From a virus: a stretch of 33,871 nucleotides of DNA. Below, piece by piece: positions 12,900 through 19,718 of this stretch (positions are counted from its first letter, which is position 1; each line of letters opens with the position of its first letter). The notes under the pieces were generated by a model. The model made no database searches and was not told the origin of the DNA. It saw only the letters and a list, made by a program, of their open reading frames with translations. The stretch is from IMG/VR virus record IMGVR_UViG_3300017987_000234, positions 1 through 33,871 of that record. One strand, written 5' to 3'. The position numbers and the translations under genes are program-made.

Positions 12900-14492
12900 T
12901 CACTTCACCTTGACCTTCAGGCTCGTAGGCCCGAAGTGTGCGAAGTCGATCCGAGTCCTCAGGGCTCGGATCAGCTTGTTCGCCGCCCGCACTTTGGCGC
13001 CATACGGCTTGAACGGTGGGCCGTCCGGCGCCTTGTCCACGTGCTGCCAGTGCACCTGCCAGTTGTAGCTATCCAGGCCAACCATGTGGATCGCTTTGAC
13101 CTGCGGGTAGCTCGCGGCCAGCTGAATCGCGCGGAACGCGACCCCCGCGCTGCTGCTGAGCAGCCACGGCTCGAATACCGGATCATCGACCGGCGGCAGG
13201 TGCTTGAAGGTGTGGTAGTCGTAGGGATAGCGCCCGGCGTTCGCCGCCAGCAGGTCGCTCAGCAGGTGCATGCGCCCGCGCAGGTGCTCCCAGATCAGCG
13301 GGTACCGCCAGCAGTTGACGTTCATCAGCATCAGCAGGTCCGGATCGACCAGATTGCAGGCGCTGTTGACGGCGATCACGGTGTAGCCCTTCAGGTTGAT
13401 GTCCCTGGCGCGGTGTAGCGACGGGCCGGTACCGCAGATCAGCACGTGGCTGCCGGGATCGAACGCCTGCCGGAAGCTGTCCAGGTCGCCCAGGCACCGC
13501 CCGCGGACTTTGGGCCGCGGGGCTACGGCCTCGCCGGTCCAGTCGCCCAGCATGTACAGCTCATGCTTCAGGAACAGCTCCGGGCCTAGGCCGTAAACCT
13601 GCCCCTGCATTTCGTTGAGACGGCCGCGCAGCCGGTCTTGGTAGTCGCGGCTCACGTACCGCTTGCCGTCCGCCAGCTGGCCGAGCCTGAAGCAGCCGCC
13701 CGGATGCTCGTGCAGTAGCGGTATCCCGGCGTGGTAGACCGGCACGCCGGCCAGCAGCGACTCATACGCGGCAGTGCTGTTGATCGTCGCGCAGGCGTCC
13801 GCCCACTCGATATCGTCAGCGAGCGTGCGGTTCTGCGAGATCAGTACATCCTCGTCGGGCCAGGCAAGGTACGGGTCGGGGTACCACGTCGTGTCGACGG
13901 TGATCTTGTGCTCGGGGACGGCCCGCAGGGACTCCGGGTGCGGGCGGTACCTGATCTCGGCGTCCGGCAACAGATCGCGGACTTCGCTCATCAGCAGGCA
14001 GCTGTTAAAGCCCAGCCCACCATACTGCTGGGCCTGATCCCCGTGGACCTGCCCGATCACGAGTACCCGCTTGATCGGGCTGTCCGCCGGGATCGCGCTG
14101 GCTGCCGGCAGCCTGTCCGGGCTGGTGGCGTGCCTGAGCCAGGTGTCCGATTCGTACATCGCCCAGTCGATCCGCGCGGTCCGGTAGTGCGCAGCCACGC
14201 CGAGCCCGATGTGCCAGTACCTGAGGCCGGCCTGCCGGAACCGGCGCCGGCGCGCATCGCTGTGGGCCATGTACTCATGCGCCATGAACGTATCGATTCC
14301 CGCGTCCTGGCACTCGGCCAGCAGCTGATCGTCATTCTTGCCGCGCTCGTCAAGCTCGTGGACCTCGGCGAAGAATGGGAACAGCTCGGGCCAGCGGCCG
14401 CGGCTGATCTGCTTACCCAGGAACCGCGATACGGCCAGCCGCCGGTCGATCAGCGGGCTGTCGCGATCGGTGCATGTACTGATCAGCTGCAC
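12900..14492 (-). CDS. KpsC/KpsS-like glycosyltransferase fused to Maf/DUF115-like domain
   Basis: GTG 14492 has AGGAGG 4 nt upstream and overlaps the previous gene by 10 nt. Residues about 60-310 match the Capsule_synth family (KpsC/KpsS, retaining Kdo transferases): DTWLRHATSP, VLVIGQVHGDQAQQYGG, RYRPHP (R183, H185, P186) and ADACATINSTAAYESLLAGVPV (S239, E244). Residues about 345-520 form a second domain (ICGTGPSLHRARDI, SSSAGVAFRAI, ANKLIRALR) like Maf/DUF115 glycosyltransferases that add nonulosonic acids to flagellin. The N-terminal part is paralogous to the gene at 32242. Probable target: a virion protein or host surface polymer (inferred). Confidence 0.75.
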   Translation of the reverse strand: MQLISTCTDRDSPLIDRRLAVSRFLGKQISRGRWPELFPFFAEVHELDERGKNDDQLLAECQDAGIDTFMAHEYMAHSDARRRRFRQAGLRYWHIGLGVAAHYRTARIDWAMYESDTWLRHATSPDRLPAASAIPADSPIKRVLVIGQVHGDQAQQYGGLGFNSCLLMSEVRDLLPDAEIRYRPHPESLRAVPEHKITVDTTWYPDPYLAWPDEDVLISQNRTLADDIEWADACATINSTAAYESLLAGVPVYHAGIPLLHEHPGGCFRLGQLADGKRYVSRDYQDRLRGRLNEMQGQVYGLGPELFLKHELYMLGDWTGEAVAPRPKVRGRCLGDLDSFRQAFDPGSHVLICGTGPSLHRARDINLKGYTVIAVNSACNLVDPDLLMLMNVNCWRYPLIWEHLRGRMHLLSDLLAANAGRYPYDYHTFKHLPPVDDPVFEPWLLSSSAGVAFRAIQLAASYPQVKAIHMVGLDSYNWQVHWQHVDKAPDGPPFKPYGAKVRAANKLIRALRTRIDFAHFGPTSLKVKVK

Positions 14493-15172
14493 GCGGCCTC
14501 CTGCCAGCCGGCGATCTCGGCTTCCGGTACGCGCTCCAGCTCGAGCTCGGGATGTACCGGCGACAGCGACCGCACCCGCGTACCCAGCTCGGCGGCGCGG
14601 CGGATCAGCTTATTGGCGTGCTCGCGGCGAGTAGCCCAGCCGTCGCCCTCGCCATGCCACGTGACCGACCCGTCGAAGTGCGCGCGGCCCATCAGCTCGA
14701 AGCCGCAGGTGATGATCTCGCGCGGGCCGTCCGGGAACTGCTCCAGCAGCGCGTGGTGCAGCAGCGCAATTCCTACACCCCCGCTGCTGGCTCCTTCATC
14801 GAGCGTATCTGCGCCATCCGGCAGGGCGTGGCGCTTGATCGAGTGGCCGCGCATCGTGTACGTGGCCCGCTCATTGCGCATCGGGACTTCGCCGTAGGGC
14901 GGCACGCTGGCCGGGTTGCGGCGCATCAGACTCGGTACCCCGCTGTCCAGTCCGACCGGCCACCAGGGCAGGTCCAGCACGTGCGCGGCGGGCGTGGTAC
15001 ATATCCACAGGCTGAACTTCAGCGGCAGCAGGATGGCGCTGTTGATCGCCGCGATGAAGTAGCCAGCCGGGATCTGATCGTAGTGCGGCCGGCCGCAGGG
15101 CCCGCTGGCCACGATGAAGCTGGGGTTGGTGACGCCCAGCTCCCCCAGATGCTCGAAGATGTCACGGCTCAT
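14483..15172 (-). CDS. Maf/DUF115-like protein (229 aa)
   Basis: ATG 15172; only a weak ribosome site is visible and a GC hairpin lies just upstream. The sequence shows SFIVASGPCGRPH (nucleotide-sugar-binding-like GxGPS motif), YFIAAINSA, SSGGVGIALLHHALL, CGFELMGRAHFDG and HANKLIRRAAELG. These blocks align in order with the C-terminal domain of the protein at 12900-14492 (SS-x-x-GV, G-x-D/E, ANKLIR), so the two are paralogues. The family includes Maf-type sialic/pseudaminic acid transferases and MptE-like enzymes. A role in adding or handling an activated sugar is likely but not shown. Confidence 0.65.
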   Translation of the reverse strand: MSRDIFEHLGELGVTNPSFIVASGPCGRPHYDQIPAGYFIAAINSAILLPLKFSLWICTTPAAHVLDLPWWPVGLDSGVPSLMRRNPASVPPYGEVPMRNERATYTMRGHSIKRHALPDGADTLDEGASSGGVGIALLHHALLEQFPDGPREIITCGFELMGRAHFDGSVTWHGEGDGWATRREHANKLIRRAAELGTRVRSLSPVHPELELERVPEAEIAGWQEAACS

Positions 15173-15182
15173 ATGACGGTAT

Positions 15183-15206
15183 CGGGGCCGGCCACCGCCG
15201 ACCCCG
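15183..15206. other. GC hairpin before the Maf-like gene
   Basis: CGGGG-C-CGGC and GCCG-A-CCCCG pair as 9 bp with one internal mismatch and a 4-nt loop. No T-run follows on either strand. It may hide or stabilise the start of the Maf-like mRNA. Confidence 0.3.
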
Positions 15207-15215
15207 TCCTACGAT

Positions 15216-15482
15216 CTACTCCTGGTGCTTCTCAATCGTCAGATTGACGATGTCACCAGCATTCCAGTCACGCTCTGGGAGGTTGAGCTGAATGATGCTG
15301 GTCGTTTGCAGTAGCGCAATGCTGTACTGCACCGTCTGTACGGTCCCAGGCGACGGCTCTCCTTCGCCCACATATCGGGTACGGATCACCGAGCCAGAGA
15401 CCATGACACCGGTACCGGGCCCGCTAAGGTCCGGTCCACCGATGGTGCAACAAGGTGTTTCGCCGACCATATTACCGGTCAT
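15216..15482 (-). CDS. Small hypothetical beta-rich protein (88 aa)
   Basis: ATG 15482 has GGAGG 6 nt upstream. The product begins MTGNMVGETPCCTIGGPDLSG and is rich in Gly, Thr, Val and Ile with alternating pattern, suggesting a small beta-barrel or a DUF2190-like capsid decoration fold; the latter is a guess. Two adjacent Cys are near the start. It lies between tiny membrane genes and the Maf-like gene. No family is firmly recognised. Confidence 0.6.
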   Translation of the reverse strand: MTGNMVGETPCCTIGGPDLSGPGTGVMVSGSVIRTRYVGEGEPSPGTVQTVQYSIALLQTTSIIQLNLPERDWNAGDIVNLTIEKHQE

Positions 15483-15505
15483 AAGAAACCTCCATACTTA
15501 GATGA

Positions 15506-15637
15506 TTATTGAAAGCCAAAACTCACATGCTGGCAAAGCCAGATGATGATGTCGATTAGTTTCCAGATGGCAAGTGGAATCGCGATCAACGCGGCCGCCG
15601 CCATTACGAATACGCCTTCGAACATGCGCCCATCCAT
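15506..15637 (-). CDS. Small membrane protein (43 aa)
   Basis: ATG 15637 overlaps the stop of the preceding micro-gene as TGATG; AGGGGG lies about 9 nt upstream. The 43-aa product has a long hydrophobic stretch (VFVMAAAALIAIPLAIW then IDIIIWL) that could be one long or two short transmembrane segments, with few charges. A longer reading of the same frame (70 aa) would overlap the upstream membrane gene and is less likely. A small holin- or pinholin-like role is possible because lysis genes flank this region. Confidence 0.5.
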   Translation of the reverse strand: MDGRMFEGVFVMAAAALIAIPLAIWKLIDIIIWLCQHVSFGFQ

Positions 15638-15735
15638 CACCAGAGCCCCCCTGTCAATCTCCATGTCACATAGACCCCGCTGAGAAATGCGCCAAGGATG
15701 GCACCAGATATGAACCAATAGACACGTTCGTGCAT
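15637..15735 (-). CDS. Membrane micropeptide (32 aa)
   Basis: ATG 15735 overlaps the methyltransferase stop as TGATG, with GGAG 5 nt upstream. The 32-aa product has a charged start (MHERVYW), one transmembrane helix (ISGAILGAFLSGVYVTW) with small-residue packing and a short tail. Its stop overlaps the next small membrane gene in the same TGATG manner. Such chained tiny membrane genes are common in phage lysis regions; function unknown. Confidence 0.5.
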   Translation of the reverse strand: MHERVYWFISGAILGAFLSGVYVTWRLTGGLW

Positions 15736-16529
15736 CACTGCTCCCCGCCCGGCTTGCGGGCGTATACTTCCATCATGTTGCGCGGCCACGCGAACGGCAG
15801 CCGCCGGATACCCAGCAGCCGCAGCGCAAACCGCCAGGCGTCGCGCAGCGGCCTCGCATACGGCGTCCCCCTGTACGGATAGTGGACCTCCAGCACGTCA
15901 AAGCCGATGTGCTTCAGGCAGTTCGTCAGCTGCGCGTCGCTCAAGACCACGAAGTTCCGCGCCGGGTCCAGCATCGGCATGCTACCCCAGAGCCGGTAGA
16001 CCACGCTGCCCGCGTTCGGGGTAGCCAGCAGCGCAATCAGCCCGCCGGGCTTCAGCCACTCGTAGCAGTTGTGCAGCGTATCCAGCGGGCGGTCGAGGTG
16101 TTGCAGGCTGCCGCGCAGGATGATCAGGTCGAATTGCTCGGGCTTGCCCTCCAGCCAGTGAAACCGGATGCCCTTCTTGTTGGCGATGGCCCGCGCATGC
16201 TCGCTGATCTCGATGCCGTACTTGTGCCAACCTACGAAGTCAGTAATCGCGCCGATACCTACATCATCCACATTGATGTAGCGGCTGACGTCCACGAAGT
16301 ACCAATCCAGGAATCGGCCCAGGCCGCAACCGATATCGAGCACATGCCCAATCACCGCACTGCCATTCTCGGCCTTCAACGCCCGATCCACCGCAGGCTG
16401 CCAGTACGCGTTAAGCCACTTCTCAAGCCGCTGGTGGAACTCCTGCCGCTGCATCTCGTCGCGCGCCGGATCATCAACGTAGGCCGCGAAGTACTGCTCG
16501 TTATAGAGGCTCTGGTAGTCAGCGGCCAC
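15735..16529 (-). CDS. Class I SAM-dependent methyltransferase
   Basis: ATG 16529 overlaps the upstream gene by 11 nt. The 264-aa protein has motif I VLDIGCGLGRFLD (Asp65, Gly67), a second acidic motif GIEISEHA, and LIILRGSLQHLDRP followed by LKPGGLIALLATPN, the UbiG/Methyltransf_23 pattern. Enzymes of this type in surface-polysaccharide loci methylate sugars or cap glycans. Its place between a DUF4910 protein and Maf/KpsC-like genes supports action on a sugar or glycosylated protein. The alternative, protein or small-molecule methylation, cannot be ruled out. Confidence 0.8.
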   Translation of the reverse strand: MAADYQSLYNEQYFAAYVDDPARDEMQRQEFHQRLEKWLNAYWQPAVDRALKAENGSAVIGHVLDIGCGLGRFLDWYFVDVSRYINVDDVGIGAITDFVGWHKYGIEISEHARAIANKKGIRFHWLEGKPEQFDLIILRGSLQHLDRPLDTLHNCYEWLKPGGLIALLATPNAGSVVYRLWGSMPMLDPARNFVVLSDAQLTNCLKHIGFDVLEVHYPYRGTPYARPLRDAWRFALRLLGIRRLPFAWPRNMMEVYARKPGGEQ

Positions 16530-16872
16530 TGGTATCCGCCTCCCCTGATTGCCGCTCCGCTTCCCTCATCTTCGCCAGCAGCTCCTCGTGCTGACGCCAC
16601 TCCGCGTCGATTTCATCACGGCGGACGTTCAGCAGAACTGGCCGATTCAGCGCGGCGCGCAGATCAAGTACATCCGTATCATGCAGTTTCAGCTGGTCCA
16701 ACTGCAGAGCGGGTTGGCCGTCGCCTCCAAGGACTGGACGCACGGATAGCAGCGCTAGATCAATGCTGCCCTCGCGGCTGTTGACCGCCCTGATCCGCAA
16801 TTCAACCAGGTTGCCTGCATCGTCGCGCTGCTCCATAAAAACGACGTCATGTACATCTTTCAGCTTCTTCAT
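16519..16872 (-). CDS. Hypothetical protein (117 aa)
   Basis: ATG 16872, with AGGAGGCGC 5-10 nt upstream just after the DUF4910 stop. The product starts MKKLKDVHDVVFMEQRDDAG, has a beta-rich middle and a charged helical C-terminus (DEIDAEWRQHEELLAKMREAE). No family is recognised. Being coupled to the methyltransferase and DUF4910 genes it may be an accessory of the same system. Confidence 0.55.
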   Translation of the reverse strand: MKKLKDVHDVVFMEQRDDAGNLVELRIRAVNSREGSIDLALLSVRPVLGGDGQPALQLDQLKLHDTDVLDLRAALNRPVLLNVRRDEIDAEWRQHEELLAKMREAERQSGEADTSGR

Positions 16873-16881
16873 CCGCGCCTC

Positions 16882-18132
16882 CTAGCCGATCAACTCCTTC
16901 TCTCGCATGCGGTAGAGCCACGCCAGCAGCTCCGCCGGGTCGATGCCCACCTGATGGGCGATGTCGATTACCGTGTGCTTGCCGTCGAGCAGGTCCAGCA
17001 CCATCTGCATCTGTATCCCGCGCTCGTGGTCGTCGCCTGGGTCGATCCACAGGTCGTGCCTGCTCAGCATGATCGGCCCGCGGCAGCGCGACTGCGGACT
17101 GAAGTTGACGTCGAGCAGCGTCAGAATCCACTCCACGGCGTCCTGCGCTTCGGCGAGCAGGTCGTAGTCCAGCGCATCCGGCGTGTCCATGCTGCTGTGG
17201 TAGCCCCTGAAGGGCAGCTCGCTCGTCTCTCCCCAGCGCGCAGCCCGCGAAATGCTGATCGTCGGTACTCGCACGCCGACGCTATTAAGCACCCGCTCGT
17301 CGTTGCCGATGACCATCCGATACGGCGCGCACTCGCCGATCACCAGTTCCGCGGCCCTGTCCAGCTGCGTATTGCCACCCGGCGTCAGCTGCGCGATCAG
17401 CCGGTTCGAATTGCCCAGCATGTCCAGCGCGATGCCGTACCGCATCCGATGCAGCAGGTGCTCATTGTGGGCCAGGTAGGCAATGCTGCCGATGGTCTCG
17501 GGGCAGAGGATGATCCGGTAGCTGTACTGGTGCACCGCGTTCCGCAGCTTGTCGGCCAGCCCCATCAGGACGGCGATCCCGCTGGCATTGTCATTTGCCT
17601 GGAACGGGTGGCACAGATGGCCGATCAGCACTATCTCGTCGCGCTCCGCGCCGGGCAGGTAGACCTCGCCGACCTTGAGCCGGCCGGGCTCGAAGCGCGA
17701 GTCGATCAGCACGTCGTAGTACTCGTGGCACAGCTCCGGCAGGCGGTTGTGCTGAAGGCAGAAGGCCCAGTCGTCGCGGTAGTACCTGTAGCCGAAGGGG
17801 ACAGCATCCGCTGCATCGGGCCGCGTGATCAGATGCGCCATCAGCTCGCCGTGGCTCACACGCCGGCGGATCGGCTGAGAGTACGACGCGACGTGCAGGC
17901 CGTGCTGGTCAATGTCGATGATCCGGCGGCCGTCCGGCGCCGCCACCCAGGCCGCGTCCACTTCCCAGCGATCGGGGATGATCCAGTTCCAGACCTCGGT
18001 GCCGCTGGGATAGCCGTGAATCTCCAGCTCGGGCAGCAGCCCAGAGAGATAGCCGAGCGCATTGTCGTAGCCCTGGCTAACGAGATCGCGCCGCTCGCGG
18101 CAAAGCCGCTCGACTATCGCTCTGTGATCCAC
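16882..18132 (-). CDS. DUF4910 aminopeptidase-like (M28-type) protein with C-terminal winged helix
   Basis: A 416-aa protein, the usual family length. Metal-ligand-like residues are all present: GHLCHPFQANDNASG (His175, Asp181), PETIGS (Glu212), NDER (Asp278) and YHSSMDTPD (His312), the zinc aminopeptidase pattern. The C-terminus (GKHTVIDIAHQVGID, then LYRMREKELIG) matches the winged-helix tail of DUF4910/DUF2172 proteins. These occur mainly in bacterial polysaccharide and nonulosonic-acid loci; the substrate is not known to me. Start ATG/GTG near 18132 overlaps the previous gene. Finding it in a phage late operon is unusual. Confidence 0.8.
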   Translation of the reverse strand: MDHRAIVERLCRERRDLVSQGYDNALGYLSGLLPELEIHGYPSGTEVWNWIIPDRWEVDAAWVAAPDGRRIIDIDQHGLHVASYSQPIRRRVSHGELMAHLITRPDAADAVPFGYRYYRDDWAFCLQHNRLPELCHEYYDVLIDSRFEPGRLKVGEVYLPGAERDEIVLIGHLCHPFQANDNASGIAVLMGLADKLRNAVHQYSYRIILCPETIGSIAYLAHNEHLLHRMRYGIALDMLGNSNRLIAQLTPGGNTQLDRAAELVIGECAPYRMVIGNDERVLNSVGVRVPTISISRAARWGETSELPFRGYHSSMDTPDALDYDLLAEAQDAVEWILTLLDVNFSPQSRCRGPIMLSRHDLWIDPGDDHERGIQMQMVLDLLDGKHTVIDIAHQVGIDPAELLAWLYRMREKELIG

Positions 18133-18746
18133 TACGCGCTGACTACCTCCGCATCACCGAATACTGGAGCCCGGCAGATATCCCACGGGCTGTATCGCTG
18201 GGGCTCCACGCGCGCCTCGATGAACATCAGCCTGCCGCCGCGGCGGACCAGCAGCTTCCGGCTGCCGTTCCAGGCCAGGGCGTAGCTGAGCGCGGCGCGT
18301 ACCCACTCGGAGCAAAAGTAGCTGCCGGGGCGCCGCCAGCCGATGAAGCAGCGGAGAACCGCGAATACGAGGCCCCAGATGTTGTAGTAGAAGGACTGTG
18401 ATTTGACGGTGATCTCGGTCAGGCGGTCACTGTCCAGCCGGGCCCGCGCGTCGCCGTCCAGTGGCAGATGCACGATCCCATGCGGGTACTCGGCCAACCG
18501 CCGCTCAAGCGGCGTCAGCCGCATCCCGCCCCGCGGCCAGGGCAAGATGCGAAGCAGCAGAAACTCCGCGAGGAACAACCGTCCCATCCACGTAACGACG
18601 ATGCCGACGTGTACTGCCCGCCACGCGCCGTCATTGTCACCACCGTTCGCCTGCTGAAGCAGCATGATGATCAGGTGGCCGATGTTGCACGGATTGCCGC
18701 CAAAGGCCAGCACGTCACCCTCGCGGATGTCAGCAGCGGTCGCCAT
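18132..18746 (-). CDS. YiiX-like permuted NlpC/P60 peptidase-fold protein
   Basis: ATG 18746, close behind the lipoprotein stop. The 204-aa protein begins with IREGDVLAFGG, then HVGIVV (His46), a hydrophobic region and GSYFCSEWV (Cys145). His before Cys is the order of circularly permuted NlpC/P60 proteins (YiiX/YebB, lecithin retinol acyltransferase-like). Such enzymes cut or transfer acyl/peptidyl bonds; some act on peptidoglycan or lipids. In a lysis region a wall or membrane role is plausible. The end overlaps the DUF4910 gene by one base. Confidence 0.7.
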   Translation of the reverse strand: MATAADIREGDVLAFGGNPCNIGHLIIMLLQQANGGDNDGAWRAVHVGIVVTWMGRLFLAEFLLLRILPWPRGGMRLTPLERRLAEYPHGIVHLPLDGDARARLDSDRLTEITVKSQSFYYNIWGLVFAVLRCFIGWRRPGSYFCSEWVRAALSYALAWNGSRKLLVRRGGRLMFIEARVEPQRYSPWDICRAPVFGDAEVVSA

Positions 18747-18748
18747 GG

Positions 18749-19342
18749 CTACTCACCCCCTACTTCGATGCCCTCGCTGGTATCCACTGGCGGCTCAGCG
18801 GCCTTGGCCGCGTACTTGACGGCATAGTACTCCTCGATGATCGCGCGCGGTGCCAGCTCGGCCAGCTCCTCCAGGTCATCGTCGCTGAACTCGACGCGGA
18901 AGCTGATGTACTCCCCGGTGACAGCCTGATATAACGTCGTTTCGCCCAGGTAGCCCTTGTCGCGCAGCCAGACCTCCAGCCGCGGCCATAGACCCTCTGC
19001 GATCCCGTAGTCGTTGACGCGGTAGATCATCGCGCCGACGGTAGGGTACTCGCGGCTGATCCAGTCGTGGCCCAGGCTGATCGGCGTTTCGCCGGCCGCC
19101 AGCTCCGATGCCTTGTTGAGCAGCCGCGGCGTGAGATAGTTGGCTGCCAGTAGTGCCAGGTCGTGGCCCTCGGTTCCGAGCGCGTCGCGGCACTGGCCGC
19201 TGTTAAGGAAGTCCTCGGCCTCGCCGATCAGTGTGGGCGCTAGCGCTGCCGCCAGCTGCTCCAGCTTGCCGCGGTCGTTCTTGTCACAGCCCGCCAGCAC
19301 TCCCACCAGCAGGGCCATGATCGCTACAACAAACACTCGCAT
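18749..19342 (-). CDS. Lipoprotein in lysis region (197 aa)
   Basis: ATG 19342 has AAGGAG 7 nt upstream, directly after a perfect hairpin. Residues 1-19 are a type II signal peptide with a canonical LAGC lipobox (Cys19). The mature part is mostly helical and acidic, with LEQLAAALAPTLIGEAEDFL and EELAELAPRAIIEEYYAVKYAAK. Located next to a holin-like gene, it could be an outer-membrane spanin component, although it is longer than typical o-spanins and no partner is evident. Surface exclusion is another option. Confidence 0.7.
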   Translation of the reverse strand: MRVFVVAIMALLVGVLAGCDKNDRGKLEQLAAALAPTLIGEAEDFLNSGQCRDALGTEGHDLALLAANYLTPRLLNKASELAAGETPISLGHDWISREYPTVGAMIYRVNDYGIAEGLWPRLEVWLRDKGYLGETTLYQAVTGEYISFRVEFSDDDLEELAELAPRAIIEEYYAVKYAAKAAEPPVDTSEGIEVGGE

Positions 19343-19356
19343 ACGATTGCTCCTTC

Positions 19357-19379
19357 ACGGATTCAGTCACAGAATCCGT
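19357..19379. other. Perfect hairpin upstream of the lipoprotein gene
   Basis: ACGGATTC and GAATCCGT pair in a perfect 8-bp stem with a 7-nt loop. On the minus strand it ends right before the AAGGAG of the lipoprotein. No T-run follows, so control of translation or mRNA processing is more likely than termination. Confidence 0.45.
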
Positions 19380-19396
19380 CACACTATTTGCACACT

Positions 19397-19702
19397 TCAT
19401 TTGGCGATCGCCACCGTCCAGCCGATGACCGCCAGCAGGATCGTGATCGCCAGCACGATCACCGTCCAAGTCGCCCGCTGCCAGCTGTCGCCGCGGCGGG
19501 TCTTGCCATTGCGCACGTCACTAGCGAGGGACTTGAGATCGCCATGCATCAGATCGACCTTGGTCTCGACACTCGCCACTCGCTCCCGTGTGTCGTTCGC
19601 GATCTTGAACAGGTTGTCGCGGTCGCGCTGCTGATCCTCGCGCAGCTCGCCGATCCGACGCTCCAGCTCCGGGTGCTCGTGACTACTGCCTGCTGCCGTC
19701 AT
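19397..19702 (-). CDS. Holin-like protein, XhlA type
   Basis: A 101-aa protein with a charged coiled-coil N-terminal part (LERRIGELREDQQRDRDNLFKI, ETKVDLMHGDLKSLASDV) and one C-terminal transmembrane helix (TVIVLAITILLAVIGWTVAI). This layout is that of XhlA/hemolysin-XhlA-like phage proteins that work with a holin or as membrane-associated lysis factors. It follows the tail fibre gene, a common place for lysis genes. Confidence 0.7.
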   Translation of the reverse strand: MTAAGSSHEHPELERRIGELREDQQRDRDNLFKIANDTRERVASVETKVDLMHGDLKSLASDVRNGKTRRGDSWQRATWTVIVLAITILLAVIGWTVAIAK

Positions 19703-19718
19703 CGCTTAGCCCTCCTGC

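Noticed and set aside
13731-14897. Plus-strand frame across the glycosyltransferase and Maf-like genes
   Set aside because: Covers the junction of two clear minus-strand genes and has biased shadow composition.
16849-18285. Long plus-strand open frame (478 codons) over the DUF4910 gene
   Set aside because: It is an antisense shadow caused by high GC; the minus strand shows clear family motifs and coupled starts, the plus frame gives Val/Gln/Arg/His-rich sequence with no family.
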